Source of the DNA: Pseudomonas sp. Bout1
Lineage (GTDB): Bacteria; Pseudomonadota; Gammaproteobacteria; Pseudomonadales; Pseudomonadaceae
Direction of reading: 5' to 3'
Assembly (NCBI RefSeq): GCF_034314165.1
Contig: NZ_JAVIWK010000001.1
Location: forward strand, 3,983,001 to 4,047,000
Length of the DNA: 64,000 bases
A model generated the notes under the pieces. The model did not search any database and was not told the DNA's origin. It saw only the letters and a program-made list of their open reading frames with translations. A program made the translations under genes and the position numbers. Below, piece by piece: positions 7,991-16,875 of this stretch. How positions within the stretch are numbered: the first letter of the stretch is position 1; every line of letters starts with the position of its first letter.

Positions 7991-10669
7991 TCAGCACACC
8001 CAGGACGCATCCCGCTCCGTCTGCAACGCGTACCGCTCTATCGCCTCTTGGCAAACCTGCCTGTCCAGACTCCCCTGCTCCACCAACGCCGTCAGCGCCG
8101 CCAGCACAATGTGATACCGGTCCACTTCAAAGAAATCGCGCAACGCCGCCCGGGTATCGCTGCGACCAAAACCATCCGTTCCCAGCACGATATACGCCGA
8201 ATCCACGTATGACCCAATCATCTGCGGCACCGCCCGCACATAGTCAGAGACCGCCACCACCGGCGCGCCCTTGGGCAAGCACTCCGCCAGGTGACTGCGC
8301 CGCGCCGGCTGTAGCGGGTGCAGGCGATTCCAACGTTCCACCTCCCGGGCATCCCGCGCCAGTTCGCTGAAGCTGGTGACACTGAACACCTCACTCGCCA
8401 CCTGCCAATCATCCGCCAGCAATTGCGCAGCCGCCTGGGCTTCCCGCACCAGCGTGCCGGAGCCCAGTAAGCGCACCTTGCCGTCGGGCTGCCCACTCAG
8501 CCGGTACAGGCCTTTGATGATCGCCGCTTCGACACCTTCCGGCAGGCTAGGCTGCGGGTAGTTTTCGTTCATCAGGGTGACGTAGTAGAACTCGTCTACA
8601 TCGTGTTCCAGCATCTGGCGCATGCCGTGGTCGAGGATCACCGCAAACTCGCCGGCAAACGCCGGGTCGTAGGCACGGCAATTGGGCACCGTGGCAGCCA
8701 TCAAGTGGCTGCTGCCGTCCTGGTGCTGCAAGCCTTCGCCACCGAGGGTGGTGCGCCCGGCCGTCGCGCCCAGCAAAAAGCCCCTGGCACGCTGGTCGGC
8801 AGCCGCCCAGATCAGGTCGCCCACGCGCTGGAAACCGAACATCGAGTAATAGATGTAGAACGGCAGCATCCGCAGACCATGCACCGAGTAACTGGTGGCC
8901 GCCGCGACCCAGGAACTGATGGCGCTGGCTTCGCTGATGCCTTCTTCCAGGATCTGCCCGTCGGTGGCCTCGCGGTAGCTGAGGATCGAGCCGATGTCTT
9001 CCGGCTCGTAACGCTGGCCGACACTGGAATAAATGCCGATCTGCTTGAACAGGTTGGCCATGCCGAAGGTGCGCGCTTCATCCGCGACGATGGGCACGAT
9101 GCGCGGGCCAAGCGCCTTGTCTTTGAGCAGGTTGGTGAGCATGCGTACAAAGGCCATGGTGGTGGACATTTCCTTGCCGTCAGCCTGAGTGGCAAACGCG
9201 GCGTAGCCCGACACGGGCGGCACGCTCACGGCAGGCGCCTGCTGGCCACGGCTTGGCACATACCCGCCGAGGTCGGCGCGGCGTTTGTGCAGGTAGCGCA
9301 TTTCGAGGCTGTCTGGCGCCGGTTTGTAGAAGCTCAGGGACTCGGTCTGCTCATCCGACAGCGGCAATTGGAAGCGATTGCGGAAGGCGATCAAGGCCTC
9401 GCGGTCGAGTTTCTTCTGCTGGTGGGTGGTCATCTTGCCCTGCCCGGCCTCGCCCATGCCGAAGCCCTTTTTGGTCTGGGCCAGGATCACCGTCGGCTTG
9501 CCGCTGACCCGGCGTGCGGCGTGATAGGCGGCGTGGATCTTGACCATGTCGTGCCCGCCACGCTTGAGCCGGTCGATCTGCTCGTCGCTCATGCCCTCGA
9601 CCAGTTTGGACAACGCCTCGCTTTGGCCGAAGAAATGTTCGCGGTTATAGGCGCCGTCCTTGGCGGCGAAGGTCTGGAACTGCCCGTCCACGGTCTGCGA
9701 CAAGGTGCGTACCAGTTCGCCGTCGGTATCCTTGGCCAGCAAGGCGTCCCAGTCCGAACCCCAGACCAGCTTGATCACGTTCCAGCCGGCGCCGGTGAAC
9801 AAGGCTTCCAGTTCGTCGATAATTCGCCCGTTGCCACGCACCGGGCCGTCTAGCCGTTGCAGGTTACAGTTGACCACCCAGGTCAGGTTATCCAGGCCTT
9901 CACGGGCGGCCAGGGTCAAGGCCGACATGCTTTCCGGCTCGTCCATCTCGCCGTCACCGAACACGCCCCATACGTGGCGGTCGGTGGTGTTTTGCAGGCC
10001 GCGATGCTGCAGGTAGCGCATGAACCGCGCCTGGAAAATCGAGCTGATGGGGCCAATGCCCATGGAGCCGGTGGGAAACTGCCAGAAGTCTGGCATCAAC
10101 CACGGATGGGGGTAGCTGGACAGGCCACGCGCGCCCGCCTTGCCGGCACCGATTTCCTGGCGATAGTGGGCCAGGTCGGCCTCGCTCAGGCGGCCTTCAA
10201 GGAAAGCTCGGGCATAGATACCGGGGGCCGAGTGCGGTTGGTAGAACACCAGGTCGCCACCCAAGCTGTCATTACGGGCACGAAAGAAGTGGTTGAAGCC
10301 CACTTCAAACAAATCCGCCGCGCTGGCGTAGCTGGCGATATGGCCGCCCAACTCCCCATACGCCTGGTTGGCGCGCACCACCATCGCCAGGGCGTTCCAG
10401 CGCACCAACGAGGCCAGCCGCTCTTCGGTGGCCAGGTCGCCGGGGAACGGCGGTTGCTGGGCCACGGTGATGCTATTGATGTAGGGCGTTCCGTGGCTGG
10501 GTTTCCAGGCAATGTGCGGTGCGCCCCCAGCATCGGCCAGCATGTCGAGGATCTCCCGCGCCCGCGCCGGCCCGGCATTGGCCACCAGCGAGGCCAGAGC
10601 ATCGCGCCATTCGGCCAGTTCTTCCTGGTCGATCGCTGTCTGACTCACTGCACTCGCGAAACCGTTCAT
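7991..10669 (-). CDS. Homodimeric 2-oxoacid dehydrogenase E1 (AceE/MdeB-like)
   Basis: An 892-residue thiamine-diphosphate enzyme of the AceE type, which decarboxylates a 2-oxoacid and passes the acyl group to a lipoyl E2. The ThDP/magnesium motif is clear (GDGEMDEPES, then NCNLQRLDGPV), and the order of domains matches AceE. The start at 10669 has GGAGG with good spacing; the longer frame from 10777 was rejected. No E2 or E3 gene is adjacent, and this is unlike the housekeeping aceE-aceF pair. The closest described relative is MdeB, the 2-oxobutyrate dehydrogenase E1 paired with methionine gamma-lyase, but mdeA is not in the window. Substrate preference is therefore inferred only. Confidence 0.85.
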   Translation of the reverse strand: MNGFASAVSQTAIDQEELAEWRDALASLVANAGPARAREILDMLADAGGAPHIAWKPSHGTPYINSITVAQQPPFPGDLATEERLASLVRWNALAMVVRANQAYGELGGHIASYASAADLFEVGFNHFFRARNDSLGGDLVFYQPHSAPGIYARAFLEGRLSEADLAHYRQEIGAGKAGARGLSSYPHPWLMPDFWQFPTGSMGIGPISSIFQARFMRYLQHRGLQNTTDRHVWGVFGDGEMDEPESMSALTLAAREGLDNLTWVVNCNLQRLDGPVRGNGRIIDELEALFTGAGWNVIKLVWGSDWDALLAKDTDGELVRTLSQTVDGQFQTFAAKDGAYNREHFFGQSEALSKLVEGMSDEQIDRLKRGGHDMVKIHAAYHAARRVSGKPTVILAQTKKGFGMGEAGQGKMTTHQQKKLDREALIAFRNRFQLPLSDEQTESLSFYKPAPDSLEMRYLHKRRADLGGYVPSRGQQAPAVSVPPVSGYAAFATQADGKEMSTTMAFVRMLTNLLKDKALGPRIVPIVADEARTFGMANLFKQIGIYSSVGQRYEPEDIGSILSYREATDGQILEEGISEASAISSWVAAATSYSVHGLRMLPFYIYYSMFGFQRVGDLIWAAADQRARGFLLGATAGRTTLGGEGLQHQDGSSHLMAATVPNCRAYDPAFAGEFAVILDHGMRQMLEHDVDEFYYVTLMNENYPQPSLPEGVEAAIIKGLYRLSGQPDGKVRLLGSGTLVREAQAAAQLLADDWQVASEVFSVTSFSELARDAREVERWNRLHPLQPARRSHLAECLPKGAPVVAVSDYVRAVPQMIGSYVDSAYIVLGTDGFGRSDTRAALRDFFEVDRYHIVLAALTALVEQGSLDRQVCQEAIERYALQTERDASWVC

Positions 10670-10860
10670 GGGCACCTCCGGGCTTTTTTTCCAGTTTATG
10701 TCGGCACCAAGGGATTTTTTGACTGTTGTACGCCGCACCGACAATTCTTTTGAGCACAAATCACTGCCAATCGACAAATTAGGAGCACGTTGTGCTTCAA
10801 CTCCCGGAAAGCCTGCAATTGTGTTTAAAATGCCGCCCGCTCAATGACCGACGTTGCCCG

Positions 10861-11787
10861 ATGAACCCTGACGCACTCGCCACCCTGCACGCCCATCTGC
10901 TGACCGCCCTGCAAACCGTCCCCGCTGAAACCCGGCGCCTGTTTCATGGGCGCGGCCGCTGCTGGCCGGGCCTGGAGCAACTGACCGTGGACTGGCTGCA
11001 AGGCGTGGTGCTGGTCTCGCTGTTCAAGGAGCCCGAGGCCGCGGAACTTGAAGCCTTGAAGCAGATGCTGGCGCAGATCGACTGGCTGTCATACGGCGCC
11101 CATACCGTGGCGCTGCAACACCGTTACCTGCCGCAAAGCACCACCGAATGGCTGTTGGGCGAGGCTGTCGACGAACTGACCATCACCGAAGGCGGCCTGC
11201 GCTACCTCATCGACCTGGGTAAAAAGCAGAACAGCGGGCTGTTCCTCGACATGCGCTACGGCCGCCACTGGGTACGCGAACAGGCCCGAGGCCAGCGGGT
11301 ACTGAACCTGTTTGCCTACACCTGCGGTTTTTCGGTAGCCGCCATCGACGGCGGCGCCGAGCATGTGGTGAACCTGGACATGGCCCGCGGCGCGTTGAGC
11401 CGCGGCCGCGACAATCACCGCCTCAATGGCCATGACCTGAGCAAGGTGACCTTCCTCGGCCACGACCTGTTCAAGTCCTGGGCCAAGGTCATCAACAGCG
11501 GCCCGTATGACCTGGTGATCATCGACCCGCCGTCGTTCCAGAAAGGCAGCTTTTTGCTGACCAAGGACTACCAGCGGGTGCTGCGTCGCCTGCCGGATTT
11601 GCTTACGGCCCAAGGCACAGTGCTGGCATGCATGAACGACCCGGCATTCGGCGAAGACTTCCTGATCGACGGCGTAACCCGCGAGGCGCCTGGCCTGCAC
11701 TTTGAGCAGCGGCTGGAAAACCCGCCGGAATTTCCCGACATCGACCCGCAAAGCGGTTTGAAGGCGCTGGTGTTTCGCCAAGGCTGA
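10861..11787 (+). CDS. Class I SAM-dependent methyltransferase (RlmI-like)
   Basis: A 308-residue protein with a Rossmann-type methyltransferase domain in its C-terminal two thirds: motif I around VLNLFAYTCGFS, an acidic loop (VVNLDMA), and the catalytic DPPSF motif (DLVIIDPPSF). These features are those of the 23S rRNA cytosine methyltransferase family (RlmI/RlmK). The N-terminal third replaces the PUA domain of RlmI with an unrelated segment, so the RNA target may differ. The ATG at 10861 is preferred over a GTG at 10792. It is divergent from the E1 gene, with 191 bases between the starts and no other feature seen there. Confidence 0.78.
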   Translation: MNPDALATLHAHLLTALQTVPAETRRLFHGRGRCWPGLEQLTVDWLQGVVLVSLFKEPEAAELEALKQMLAQIDWLSYGAHTVALQHRYLPQSTTEWLLGEAVDELTITEGGLRYLIDLGKKQNSGLFLDMRYGRHWVREQARGQRVLNLFAYTCGFSVAAIDGGAEHVVNLDMARGALSRGRDNHRLNGHDLSKVTFLGHDLFKSWAKVINSGPYDLVIIDPPSFQKGSFLLTKDYQRVLRRLPDLLTAQGTVLACMNDPAFGEDFLIDGVTREAPGLHFEQRLENPPEFPDIDPQSGLKALVFRQG

Positions 11788-11936
11788 TGCCGAAACGTCC
11801 TACGCTTGCTACGCTTAACCTACGCCGGGTGGTGAACCTTATCCCACCCTTCCCGGTCGATACCTGCACACTTTGGCCAGATTCGACGGTGTTACCCCGT
11901 CGGCTGCCCTGTTTCACCTTTTTGGAGAGCGCCCCT

Positions 11937-12653
11937 GTGATATCGACCCTGCATGTTGCCCGCCTCAAGGCCTGGGGCGCCCATGGTTTTACCGCCACCG
12001 GCGTGGTCCTGGCCTTCCTGGCCACCCTGGCGCTGCTCGACAACCAGCCCAAGGCCTGCCTGTTATGGCTGGGCCTGGCCCTGATTGTCGATGGGGTGGA
12101 CGGCTCCCTTGCACGACGGGTGAACGTGCAGACGGTGTTGCCAAGCTTTGATGGCTCGGTACTGGACCTGGTGATTGATTACCTGACGTACGTGTTTATT
12201 CCGGCGCTGTTTATCTATCGCTATATCGCCCTGCCGGACTTCACCCCGCTGTTTACGGTGTCGGTGATTCTGGTGTCGTCGCTGTTCTGCTTCTGCAACG
12301 TCAACATGAAGAGCAAGGACAACTACTTCCAGGGCTTCCCGGCCGCCTGGAATGTGGTTGCGCTGTGCGTCTACATCATCCAGCCGGATGCCTGGATCAC
12401 CTTGCTTACCGTAATCGGCCTGGCGCTGCTCACGGTCACGCCGATGAAGTTCCTGCACCCGTTCCGGGTCAAGCGCTTCATGCCGCTCAATATTGCAGTC
12501 ACCACCATCTGGTTGCTGTGCAGCCTGCTGCTGGTGATCGACTTCCCGTATACCAATCACCTGACCATGGGCCTGTGGTTGCTGATGTCGGCCTACTTCC
12601 TGGGGATTTGCATCTGGCGCACCGCACTGGAGTGGGTCGAAACCCATAAATAG
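11937..12653 (+). CDS. pcs: Phosphatidylcholine synthase
   Basis: A 238-residue inner-membrane enzyme that condenses CDP-diacylglycerol with choline to make phosphatidylcholine directly. The CDP-alcohol phosphotransferase signature is present as DGSLARR followed by DGSVLDLVIDY, and about eight membrane segments are evident. The GTG start at 11937 has GGAG 9 bases upstream and gives the usual family length of about 240 residues; an open frame reaching back to 11787 overlaps the preceding stop and adds a non-membrane extension. Exogenous choline would be needed, in keeping with a plant- or host-associated lifestyle. Confidence 0.88.
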   Translation: MISTLHVARLKAWGAHGFTATGVVLAFLATLALLDNQPKACLLWLGLALIVDGVDGSLARRVNVQTVLPSFDGSVLDLVIDYLTYVFIPALFIYRYIALPDFTPLFTVSVILVSSLFCFCNVNMKSKDNYFQGFPAAWNVVALCVYIIQPDAWITLLTVIGLALLTVTPMKFLHPFRVKRFMPLNIAVTTIWLLCSLLLVIDFPYTNHLTMGLWLLMSAYFLGICIWRTALEWVETHK

Positions 12654-12670
12654 CCAGGCGGCACGGTTGA

Positions 12671-12870
12671 AATATGGGAGCTGGCTTGCTGTGGTGAGCA
12701 GGATTGCTGTGGTGAGCCGGCTTGTTGTGGTGAGTGGGCTTGCTGTGGTGAGTGGGCTTGCTGTGGTGAGCGGGCTTGCCCCGCGCTGGGCTGCGAAGCA
12801 GCCCCATCAATCTGTGGCAAATCCGACAGGGAACAAGCCCCCCTCACCACAGCAACCCCGCCCCCACATT
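12671..12870. repeat. REP-derived region with an 18-bp tandem array
   Basis: Five head-to-tail copies of an 18-base unit, GGCTTGCTGTGGTGAGTG with one to three changes each, occupy 12683-12772 and end in a partial sixth copy. They continue into a REP palindrome (CTGGGCTGCGAAGCAGCCC at 12785-12803) and a complementary right arm near 12834-12870. The unit equals part of a REP arm, so the array looks like local slippage inside a REPIN. It fills most of the 300-base gap between pcs and the next gene; open frames in it encode only a simple VVSGLA-type repeat and are not genes. Confidence 0.8.
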
Positions 12871-12953
12871 TGAATCGCCTCGCCCCAAGGTTATGGTTAA
12901 GATACCGGCCTTTCGCGCAGCCCATTCTGCGCTTTGCCGACTAAGTATTGCCC

Positions 12954-13733
12954 ATGCCCTTCGAACTCAGCGTTGACCTCACCACCCTGGCGATCCTCGC
13001 CGTCGTTGCCTTTATCGCCGGTTTCATCGACGCCATCGCCGGCGGTGGCGGCCTGCTGACCACGCCCGCCCTGCTGACCGCCGGCATGCCGCCCCACCTG
13101 GTGCTGGGCACCAACAAACTCAGCTCCACCTTCGGCTCGGCCACCGCCAGCTTTACCTTCTACCGCCGCAAGCTGTTCCATCCGCGCCAATGGGTGCATG
13201 CCATCGTCGGCACCCTGGTCGGGGCACTCACCGGCGCGGTTGTGGCCCATTACCTGCCTGCTGAAACCCTGAACAAGATGCTCCCGGTGATTGTCTTCGG
13301 CTGCGGGCTGTACCTGCTGTTCGGCAGTACACCCAAGGCAGCGTTGGACAACGACGCGCCGATCAAGCAGAAATGGCAGTCTACCCAAGGCTTTGGCCTG
13401 GGCTTTTACGACGGCGTGGCCGGCCCGGGCACCGGCGCGTTCTGGACCGTGAGCACCATGCTGCTACACCCCATCGACCTGGTAAAAGCCAGTGGCGTAG
13501 CGCGCAGCATGAACTTCGTCAGCAACGCGGCGGCGCTGACGGTGTTCATTTTCAATGGTTCGGTCGATTGGATTGTCGGCCTGAGCATGGGCGTGTCGGT
13601 GATGTGCGGCGCCTTCTTTGGCGCCCGCAGCGCAATCAGCGGCGGCGCCAAGTTCATTCGCCCGGTGTTTATCACCGTGGTGCTCGGCCTGACAGTGCGC
13701 CTAGCCTGGCAGCACTGGTTCAGCGTGGCCTAG
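12954..13733 (+). CDS. TSUP (TauE/SafE) family membrane transporter
   Basis: A 259-residue integral membrane protein of the sulfite/organosulfonate exporter superfamily, YfcA branch. The glycine-rich first helix ([18 protein letters not shown]) and the second repeat ([15 protein letters not shown]) are the two internal copies characteristic of the family. It probably moves sulfur-containing anions across the inner membrane; substrate and direction are not known. The ATG at 12954 is used in place of a TTG two codons earlier. Its last 33 bases overlap the end of the convergent nudC gene. Confidence 0.85.
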   Translation: MPFELSVDLTTLAILAVVAFIAGFIDAIAGGGGLLTTPALLTAGMPPHLVLGTNKLSSTFGSATASFTFYRRKLFHPRQWVHAIVGTLVGALTGAVVAHYLPAETLNKMLPVIVFGCGLYLLFGSTPKAALDNDAPIKQKWQSTQGFGLGFYDGVAGPGTGAFWTVSTMLLHPIDLVKASGVARSMNFVSNAAALTVFIFNGSVDWIVGLSMGVSVMCGAFFGARSAISGGAKFIRPVFITVVLGLTVRLAWQHWFSVA

Positions 13734-14534
13734 GCGACGGGCCAGGTAGAGGTCGATCAGGTAGCGCGCAATCGAGCGCGATGCCGGCAACGGCGGCAGC
13801 GCATGGATGTTGAACCACTGCGCGTCTTCGATCTCGTCGGCCTGGGGCACGATATCGCCACCGGCATACTCGGCGTGGAAACCCAGCATCATCGAATGCG
13901 GGAACGGCCAGCACTGGCTGCCCATGTACTGGATGTTCTTGACCTCCACCTGCACTTCTTCACGCACCTCGCGGATCAGGCAGTCTTCGGCCGACTCACC
14001 CGGCTCGGCAAACCCGGCCAGGGTGCTGTAGACGCCTGTGACAAAGCGCGGCGAACGCGCCAGCAGGATCTCGTCGCCACGGGTCACCAGCACGATCATG
14101 CTCGGCGAGATACGCGGGTAGCTGCGCAGGTCACAGGCCAGGCAGAACATCGCCCGCTCCCGTGGCACCTGCACCATTGCCTGGCCGCAACTGCCGCAAA
14201 AGCGGTGTTCGCGGGCCCAGGTGCCGATTTGCGCGGCATAGCCCAGGACTTTGTACAAAGTGTGGTCACCTTGCAGCATGAACGCCCGCAGGCCCTGCCA
14301 GCCGCAGCCCGGCACATCGGCGGGGCTATTGAGTTCCAGCAGGTACACCGGCTCGCCATCCAGGTGGCCGATGCCATGCTCGGCAAACACCGACAGGTCC
14401 TGGCGCTTGAGCCATTCCCGGGGAAACAGCGGGCCGTTCTGGTCGTGTAGAAAGCCTTCGCGGCTGCGGGCCACGGCCCAGCCGCCCGGGGCGTCGTTGT
14501 CCAGCAGCGTTGTGGTAATCCAGCCTGGGGTCAT
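13701..14534 (-). CDS. nudC: NADH pyrophosphatase / RNA decapping enzyme NudC
   Basis: A 277-residue Nudix hydrolase that cleaves NADH to NMNH and AMP and removes NAD caps from RNA. A four-cysteine zinc ribbon (CGSCG ... CLAC) precedes the Nudix box, GFAEPGES followed by REVREEVQ. The NudC hallmark SQPWPFPxS reads SQCWPFPHS here, with cysteine in place of the first proline. It starts 6 bases after the stop of the upstream isomerase gene, so the two are probably co-transcribed. The 3' end overlaps the convergent transporter gene. Confidence 0.9.
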   Translation of the reverse strand: MTPGWITTTLLDNDAPGGWAVARSREGFLHDQNGPLFPREWLKRQDLSVFAEHGIGHLDGEPVYLLELNSPADVPGCGWQGLRAFMLQGDHTLYKVLGYAAQIGTWAREHRFCGSCGQAMVQVPRERAMFCLACDLRSYPRISPSMIVLVTRGDEILLARSPRFVTGVYSTLAGFAEPGESAEDCLIREVREEVQVEVKNIQYMGSQCWPFPHSMMLGFHAEYAGGDIVPQADEIEDAQWFNIHALPPLPASRSIARYLIDLYLARRLGHAEPVLPG

Positions 14535-14540
14535 GTTCAG

Positions 14541-15353
14541 TCAATCCACGAATTCGGGTTTCTGCTTGCTCATATGGGCCGCGATGGCCACGCGCAGGTC
14601 GTTGGATTGCAACATAGCTGAGTTCCAGGTGGCAACGTATTCCAAGCCATCATTGATCGAGTGGTCACGCATGTAGCTGATCATTGCCTTGGTGCCGGTG
14701 ACGGCGATCGGTGATTTGGCGGCAATTTCCCGGGCAATTTCCATCACACCGGCCAGCAGGCTTTCGTGGTCGCTGTATACGCGATTCACCAGGCCGATGC
14801 TGCGCGCCTCTTCGGCACCGAACTGGCGGCCGGTGTAGGCCAGCTCGCGCAGCATGCCGTCGCCAACGATGCGCGGCAGGCGTTGCAAGGTGCCGACGTC
14901 GGCGGCCATGCCGATGTCGATTTCCTTGATGGAAAATTGCGCGTCTTGTGCGGCGTAGCGCATGTCACAGGCGCTGATCAGGTCGATGGCGCCGCCGATG
15001 CAGTAGCCGTGGATAGCAGCGAGTACCGGCTTGCGGCAGTTGTCCACCGCATTGAACGAGGCTTGCAGTTCGAGGATCTTGCGCCGCAGCAGGCGCGCGT
15101 TGCGGCCGACGTCCTTGCCGAATTCGTTGGCCACCGAGGCCAGCATCATCAGGTCGATGCCGGAGGAGAAATGTTTGCCGGCGCCGCTGATGACCACGGC
15201 GCGTACGGCGTCGGTGTCTTCGACCCATTGGAAGATGTCGATGATCTCGGTCCAGAACGCCGCGTTCATGGCGTTGATCTTTTCCGGGCGGTTGAGCTGC
15301 ACATGGGCGACGTTGCCGCTGAGTTCGACGACAAAGGCTTGGTATTCGGACAT
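14541..15353 (-). CDS. Crotonase-family delta(3,5)-delta(2,4)-dienoyl-CoA isomerase
   Basis: A 270-residue enoyl-CoA hydratase/isomerase fold protein. The oxyanion-hole segment (HGYCIGGAIDL) and the acidic pair in IKEIDIGMAADVGTLQRLP match ECH1-type dienoyl-CoA isomerases better than simple hydratases, which carry two glutamates in other positions. The enzyme would shift double bonds during beta-oxidation of odd-position unsaturated fatty acids. It is followed directly by nudC on the same strand. A generic enoyl-CoA hydratase is the alternative. Confidence 0.83.
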   Translation of the reverse strand: MSEYQAFVVELSGNVAHVQLNRPEKINAMNAAFWTEIIDIFQWVEDTDAVRAVVISGAGKHFSSGIDLMMLASVANEFGKDVGRNARLLRRKILELQASFNAVDNCRKPVLAAIHGYCIGGAIDLISACDMRYAAQDAQFSIKEIDIGMAADVGTLQRLPRIVGDGMLRELAYTGRQFGAEEARSIGLVNRVYSDHESLLAGVMEIAREIAAKSPIAVTGTKAMISYMRDHSINDGLEYVATWNSAMLQSNDLRVAIAAHMSKQKPEFVD

Positions 15354-15468
15354 GGCAGTGATCCTTGACTGGCGGCTGGGATAAAGGCCGAACTATAACA
15401 AGGCGACGCGTGAGGGGGTAAGGCTGTGCAAACGCCAAAAGCGGGACTGAAGAACGATGAAGGTCAAA

Positions 15469-15558
15469 TGTGGGAGCTGGCTTGCCTGCGATGGCGGTGT
15501 ATCAGTTAGCAAAGATGCAAGCTGACCCACCGCTATCGCAGGCAAGCCAGCTCCCACA
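15469..15558. repeat. REPIN, GTGGGAGCTGGCTTGCC family, copy 2
   Basis: Perfect 20-base arms (TGTGGGAGCTGGCTTGCCTG and complement) with an inner GGCGGTG/CACCGCTAT-type stem. It lies between the stop of the sensor kinase gene and the start of the isomerase gene. Confidence 0.88.
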
Positions 15559-15576
15559 ATGGTTTTGTGGTGTTCT

Positions 15577-16872
15577 TCAGCTCGGCAGCCAGAGGCGGAA
15601 GCGTGCGCCACCCAATGGCGAAGCCTGGGCCGTCAATGTTCCGCCTTGCGCCTCCAGCGCCCGCCGGCTGATGGCCAGCCCGAGGCCGAAGCCGCCGGTG
15701 GCACGGTCACGGCTGCGATCCAGCCGGTAGAACGGCTCGAAAATCCGTTCCCGCTGATCAACCGGAATGCCAATGCCGTCATCGTCCACCCAAATCTCAC
15801 ACCCCTTGGGACACACCTTCACCCCCACCTGAATACGGCGGTCGCAATAACGCATGGCGTTGCGCAGCAGGTTTTGCAATGCGCGGGCGGTCAGGCGCGG
15901 GTCGAGGGTGAAACGCTCCACGGCGCAGTCGAGCACCACATCCATCACGATATCGGGGTTTTCCAATTCATCGTCGACGCTGCCCAGGATGCTGTCGATA
16001 AACTCATCCAGCACCACCTCCACGCGCTCCGGGGTTTGCGCCGGGTTCTGCAAACGGCTGTAGGACAGCAATTCCAGCACCAGCTCATCCAGCTCGCGAA
16101 TGTGCGCCACCAGGCCCTGCAGGCGCTCGCGGCTGGCTGGCGGCAGCTCATCGGACAGCGCCAGGGCCAGGCCGAAGTCCAGCCGCGTCAACGGCGTGCG
16201 CAGTTCATGGGAGACCGCATTGAGCAAGTCGCGCTGCTGGTTGAGCAGTTGTTCGATGTCGTTGGCCATGGTGTCGAACACCGCCGCCAGGCTGCCGATG
16301 TTGGAGCTGGGCGGGATTTTCGTGCGTGCACCCAGATTGCCCTGCCCCAGTTGCGCCGCCGTGCTTTTCAGCCGCTCCAGGTCGCGCCAGTGCGGCCGTA
16401 GCCAGAACAGCAGGCACGCCAGCAGCGCCGCGCCGATCAGCACGTTCATGCTCCAATACAACAGGTTCATGTCCAGCGGGTCTGGTGGTACCGAGACCTT
16501 GACCACCAGTTGATCGTCCAGGGGTGAGCTGACGTCGTCCGCCCAGCCCCACTCGCCCAGGCGAATCACCATCTGGTCCTTTTCCAGCAGGCGTTGTTCT
16601 TCAGGGGTGTAGCTGGCGTCCTGGATACGCAGCAGTTGCACTTTGAGTGGCGCAAAATCCGCCGCCAGGCGCACGGTGACATTGGCCCACTGCTCGATCG
16701 GCACCCGCTGGTATTCCTTGACGATCAGGCTTTGCATGCCTCGGGACTGCTCGATGTTGTAGCTCATGTAGCGATGTTCGAAAAGCTCGATCACCGCCCG
16801 CGGCACCAGGTAGATCGCAGCGGCGAAGGTAACGATGGTGATCAGGTACAACCGAATCAGGACGCGAAACAT
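15577..16872 (-). CDS. Sensor histidine kinase (RstB-like)
   Basis: A 431-residue inner-membrane kinase. One membrane segment lies at about residues 5-27 and a second at about 138-158, bracketing a periplasmic sensor of roughly 110 residues. HAMP, HisKA (phospho-acceptor His222 in SHELRTPLTRLDF) and the ATPase domain (N box NLLRNAMRY, G1 DDDGIGI, G2 FGLGLAI) follow. It begins 3 bases after the response-regulator gene ends, so they form one operon. The pair is divergent from two RND pump operons, which it may control. The signal is unknown. Confidence 0.9.
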   Translation of the reverse strand: MFRVLIRLYLITIVTFAAAIYLVPRAVIELFEHRYMSYNIEQSRGMQSLIVKEYQRVPIEQWANVTVRLAADFAPLKVQLLRIQDASYTPEEQRLLEKDQMVIRLGEWGWADDVSSPLDDQLVVKVSVPPDPLDMNLLYWSMNVLIGAALLACLLFWLRPHWRDLERLKSTAAQLGQGNLGARTKIPPSSNIGSLAAVFDTMANDIEQLLNQQRDLLNAVSHELRTPLTRLDFGLALALSDELPPASRERLQGLVAHIRELDELVLELLSYSRLQNPAQTPERVEVVLDEFIDSILGSVDDELENPDIVMDVVLDCAVERFTLDPRLTARALQNLLRNAMRYCDRRIQVGVKVCPKGCEIWVDDDGIGIPVDQRERIFEPFYRLDRSRDRATGGFGLGLAISRRALEAQGGTLTAQASPLGGARFRLWLPS

Positions 16873-16875
16873 GGC

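Noticed and set aside
8603..9853. 416-codon frame on the plus strand inside the E1 gene
   Set aside because: Antisense of a conserved thiamine-diphosphate enzyme; its His/Val/Gly-rich composition is typical of shadow frames.
12667..12873. Open frame encoding repeated VVSGLA units
   Set aside because: It is produced by the 18-base tandem array in a REP element, whose unit length is a multiple of three; no ribosome site or domain.
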